DNA from: Cyclina sinensis
Lineage: Eukaryota > Mollusca > Bivalvia > Venerida > Veneridae
Direction of reading: 5' to 3'
DNA length: 64,000 nucleotides
Assembly (NCBI GenBank): GCA_012932295.1
Contig: JAAONU010000003.1
Location: forward strand, 29,064,361 to 29,128,360
Every line of letters starts with the position of its first letter. The first letter of the stretch is position 1. Made by a program: the position numbers and the translations under genes. Shown here piece after piece: positions 61,500-64,000 of this stretch. Under the pieces are notes generated by a model, which worked only from the letters and a program-made list of their open reading frames with translations, did not search any database and was not told where the DNA came from.

Positions 61500-62480
61500 A
61501 GTATGATATGGTCCATGCCATGTTTTTTTTTTATAATATTTTGTACCTTGTTTAAAGCTCCAATGTATAAATTTAATTGAGTGTTTTTTTTTCCAAAAAA
61601 TCAGCTGATTGTATGTGTATTTAAAAGTTTGAATTTAGTATTAAAATAATAAATTTATATGCACACTGTTTTTTGATGTACCTTGTTTGTAAAATAAGTT
61701 ATACTTAGCCTGTTATTAAAATTATGGTCCATGCTCTGTGAATAAATATGGTAATGTTTGTAAGACTTAATCTGTATTGTATGTGCAATTCACTGTTATG
61801 TCATCGTCTTTCTAAACTGATTAGTATTTTCGTATTAAAACTTTTGATTTTATATCATCATGTAAAATTGACACTGCATTTTCAATATACCTTCTTTTAA
61901 TATTACCACCATTTTTTAAAGTGTGGTCTGTGCTATGTGGTTCTGTAGATGAATATTGCAATGTTTGTAATTTTAAGACTTGATCAATTTATAGTCTGTA
62001 CAATTTTATATTATGTTACTGTGCTTCTAACTTTATTAGCTTTGTGTATGTCCCTTTATTAATACCATGCATGTGTGTACCTTTAAACATGTTTTCATAC
62101 AGTGTTTTTTAATTTGTTGTCTGTGCCATGTTTCTTAGTTTGATATTCCTTTCTATGTTTATAGTTATGTTCTGTGCATGTTCCTCAAGTGTATAATCTG
62201 AGTTCCTTTTTTCCAGTAACTGATTGGAATATATTCTTAAAAATTTTGATTTTATATCATTAATTAAAACTTAATTGAAACTGCATTTTTATATACCTTG
62301 TTTGTAAAAGTAATACTATCAATGTTTTTTTTATTATTATTATTGTTATTATTATTACAGTGTGGTCCATGCAATTTGGTTCTATAAATGAGTATTGTAT
62401 TGTTTATGACACTAGCTATACACTGTTTAATTCATATGTTACATAATTTTAATGAAATAATGACCTTTGTATGCTCCTCT
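61500..62480. repeat. Degenerate long tandem repeat, period about 200-240 bp
   Basis: Each unit has TGGTCCATGC-type (61509, 61723, 61923, 62121, 62362), AATATTGxAATGTTTGTAA-type and ACTGCATTTTxATATACCTT-type phrases. Confidence 0.7.
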
Positions 62481-62489
62481 TGAACTGAT

Positions 62490-63170
62490 AGATATGTATC
62501 ATGCATCATCCCCTCATCTCAAAACACCAGGGTCATAATCTGAATCCAAACACTTGACACACCCATCACCTGTTCCATTGTAACCATTCTCCTCATCTCA
62601 GAGCACCAATGTAGTAGTCTGAATCTACCCCAAACACATGACACACCCATCACCCATTCCATTGTAACTTTTCTCCTCATCTCAAAACACCAAGATAGTA
62701 AACTAAATCTACCCCAAACAAATGACAGACCCATCACCTGTTCCAGTTTTACCTTCTCCTCATCTCAAAACACCAGCTATGGTAGTAATCTGATTGTACC
62801 CCAAACACATGACACACCCATCATCTGTTCCATTGTAACCCTTCTCCTCATCTCAAAACACCGGGGTGGTAATCTGAATCTACCCCAAATGCATAAAACA
62901 CCCATCATTTGTTCAATTGTAACCCTTCTCCTCATCACAAAACACCAGGGTGGTAATCTGAATCTACCCCAAACACATAACACACCCATCACCTGTTCCA
63001 TTGTAACCCTTCTCCTCATCTCAAAACACCAGGGTGGTAATCTGATTCTACCCCAAACACATAACACACCCATCATCTGTTCCATTGTAACCCTTCTCCT
63101 TATCTCAAAACACCAGGATAGTAATCTGAATCCTCCTTAATCATGACACATCCATCACCTGCTGCTTCCC
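62490..63170. repeat. ~86-bp tandem repeat, about 7-8 copies
   Basis: Unit phrases: CTCCTCATCTCAAAACACCA, GGGTGGTAATCTGAATCTAC, CCCAAACACATGACACACCC, ATCACCTGTTCCATTGTAAC. Open frames on both strands follow the repeat only. Confidence 0.95.
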
Positions 63171-63199
63171 AACACATGATAGGAATAAGTTAGTATTAG

Positions 63200-64000
63200 T
63201 TTATGATACTAGGATCATTCATATAGAAAGGTTAAAGTTATTCATGTGAAGGACTATTTGGAAGCATCTCTGACCAAGTATCAGGCCATGTGTCTGGCAG
63301 GCTGCAAAAAGTAATGCTATGACTGGCTCATTTCTAATAAAAGGTAATGACTCATGTAAAAAAGTTAAGGTAATTCAAGTAAGTGTCTGTTTGGCAGCAT
63401 TTCTTATGAACACCAAAATCCAGGTTTCAAGTTGGTAAAGTTGATTCATGCAATGGACTGTTTGTGAGATTATTGCTGACAAAAATAAGGGGAGCTGTTT
63501 GTGATGAAAATTAAGGTCATTCATGTTAAGAGCTGTTTGGCAGCTTTCTAACCAAAATTAAGATAATGATACAGATGGAAAGATTTATAATATTCTAGTA
63601 TTAGTAAATGTCTGTTCCACAGCTCATTCCTGACTTAAACTTAATTAAAGATTCAGTAAAACAGGTTAAGTTGATTCCTGTTAAGAACTGTTTGGCTTCA
63701 TTTCTGATCAAAATTAAGATGAAAATACAGAGGGAGATTTAAAATATTCTTGTAAATATCTCTTCTGCAGCTCATTTCTAATTTTAATCTTCTTAAAGAT
63801 TCAAATAAGCATGTTGGATTGATTCCTGCAAAGAACTTTTTGGCAGCATATCTGATCAAAATTAAGATAAAGATAGGCAGATTTATAGAATTACAATAAA
63901 TATCTGTTCTGCATCAAATTTCTGACTTAAAAATTCAGTAAAGCAGGTTAAGGTGATTATTGTAAAAAAAATTGTTTTGCATCATTTCTGACCAAAATTA
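63200..64000. repeat. Degenerate tandem repeat, period about 140 bp, running off the window
   Basis: Recurring GGACTGTTTGGCAGCATTTC, TGACCAAAATTAAGAT, CTGTTCTGCAGCTCATTTCT and GGTTAAGGTGATTCATGTAA-like phrases. Confidence 0.75.

Noticed and set aside
60998..61555. 185-codon frame rich in Val, Cys and Leu
   Set aside because: A product of GTT/GGT/TGT-rich repeats; no domain and no conserved motif.
62519..63140. Frames on both strands with repeated MRRRVTMEQ or ICSIVTLLLISKHQ peptides
   Set aside because: Both strands are open because of the ~86-bp tandem repeat; not credible as genes.

Overview
This window looks like nuclear DNA of a bivalve mollusc. It is A+T-rich, its genes have many small exons with GT/AG introns, and it is saturated with repeat types familiar from bivalve genomes: HINE/pearl-like elements with tandem core repeats, tRNA-derived SINEs, mariner relics and MITEs. 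All identifications come from reading the sequence and from family knowledge; no database search was run, and the species is not determined.

Layout. (1) 287-8355 (+): the last 12 exons of an aldehyde oxidase/xanthine dehydrogenase-type molybdoenzyme. Its introns hold a 1 kb TIR element, a 25-bp minisatellite (about 24 copies) and a foldback MITE. (2) 8.4-11.3 kb: intergenic, with a probable 1.3 kb mariner relic. (3) 11344-13860 (-): a five-exon gene for a 230-residue protein with a charged helical stretch, not recognised. (4) 20255-23585 (-): a complete six-exon CD151-like tetraspanin, followed by a long AT-rich stretch that is probably 3' UTR. (5) 23.6-29.1 kb: probable 5' intron of the tetraspanin gene, holding a HINE-like element, a 2.1 kb element with TTAA ends and a 135-bp foldback with an 8-bp target-site duplication. 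(6) About 29.09-29.59 kb: possible bidirectional promoter. (7) 29596-34181 (+): a SEC14 (CRAL-TRIO) plus coiled-helical protein resembling SESTD1. (8) 38778-59305 (+): a TATA box and a two-exon orphan gene whose exons are separated by a 19.9 kb intron packed with nested transposons. (9) 59.3-64 kb: four successive tandem arrays downstream of that gene.

The genes do not form an operon or pathway. The tetraspanin and the SESTD1-like gene are head to head and may share a promoter region; the other genes appear independent. The most unusual parts are the orphan gene with its transposon-filled intron, whose protein ends in a retroelement-like basic tail, and several repeat families that share one architecture: T-rich insertion site, 5' hairpin, tandem core repeats, subterminal inverted repeat, and a 3' hairpin followed by TTCTTGTT or TTCTAGTT.
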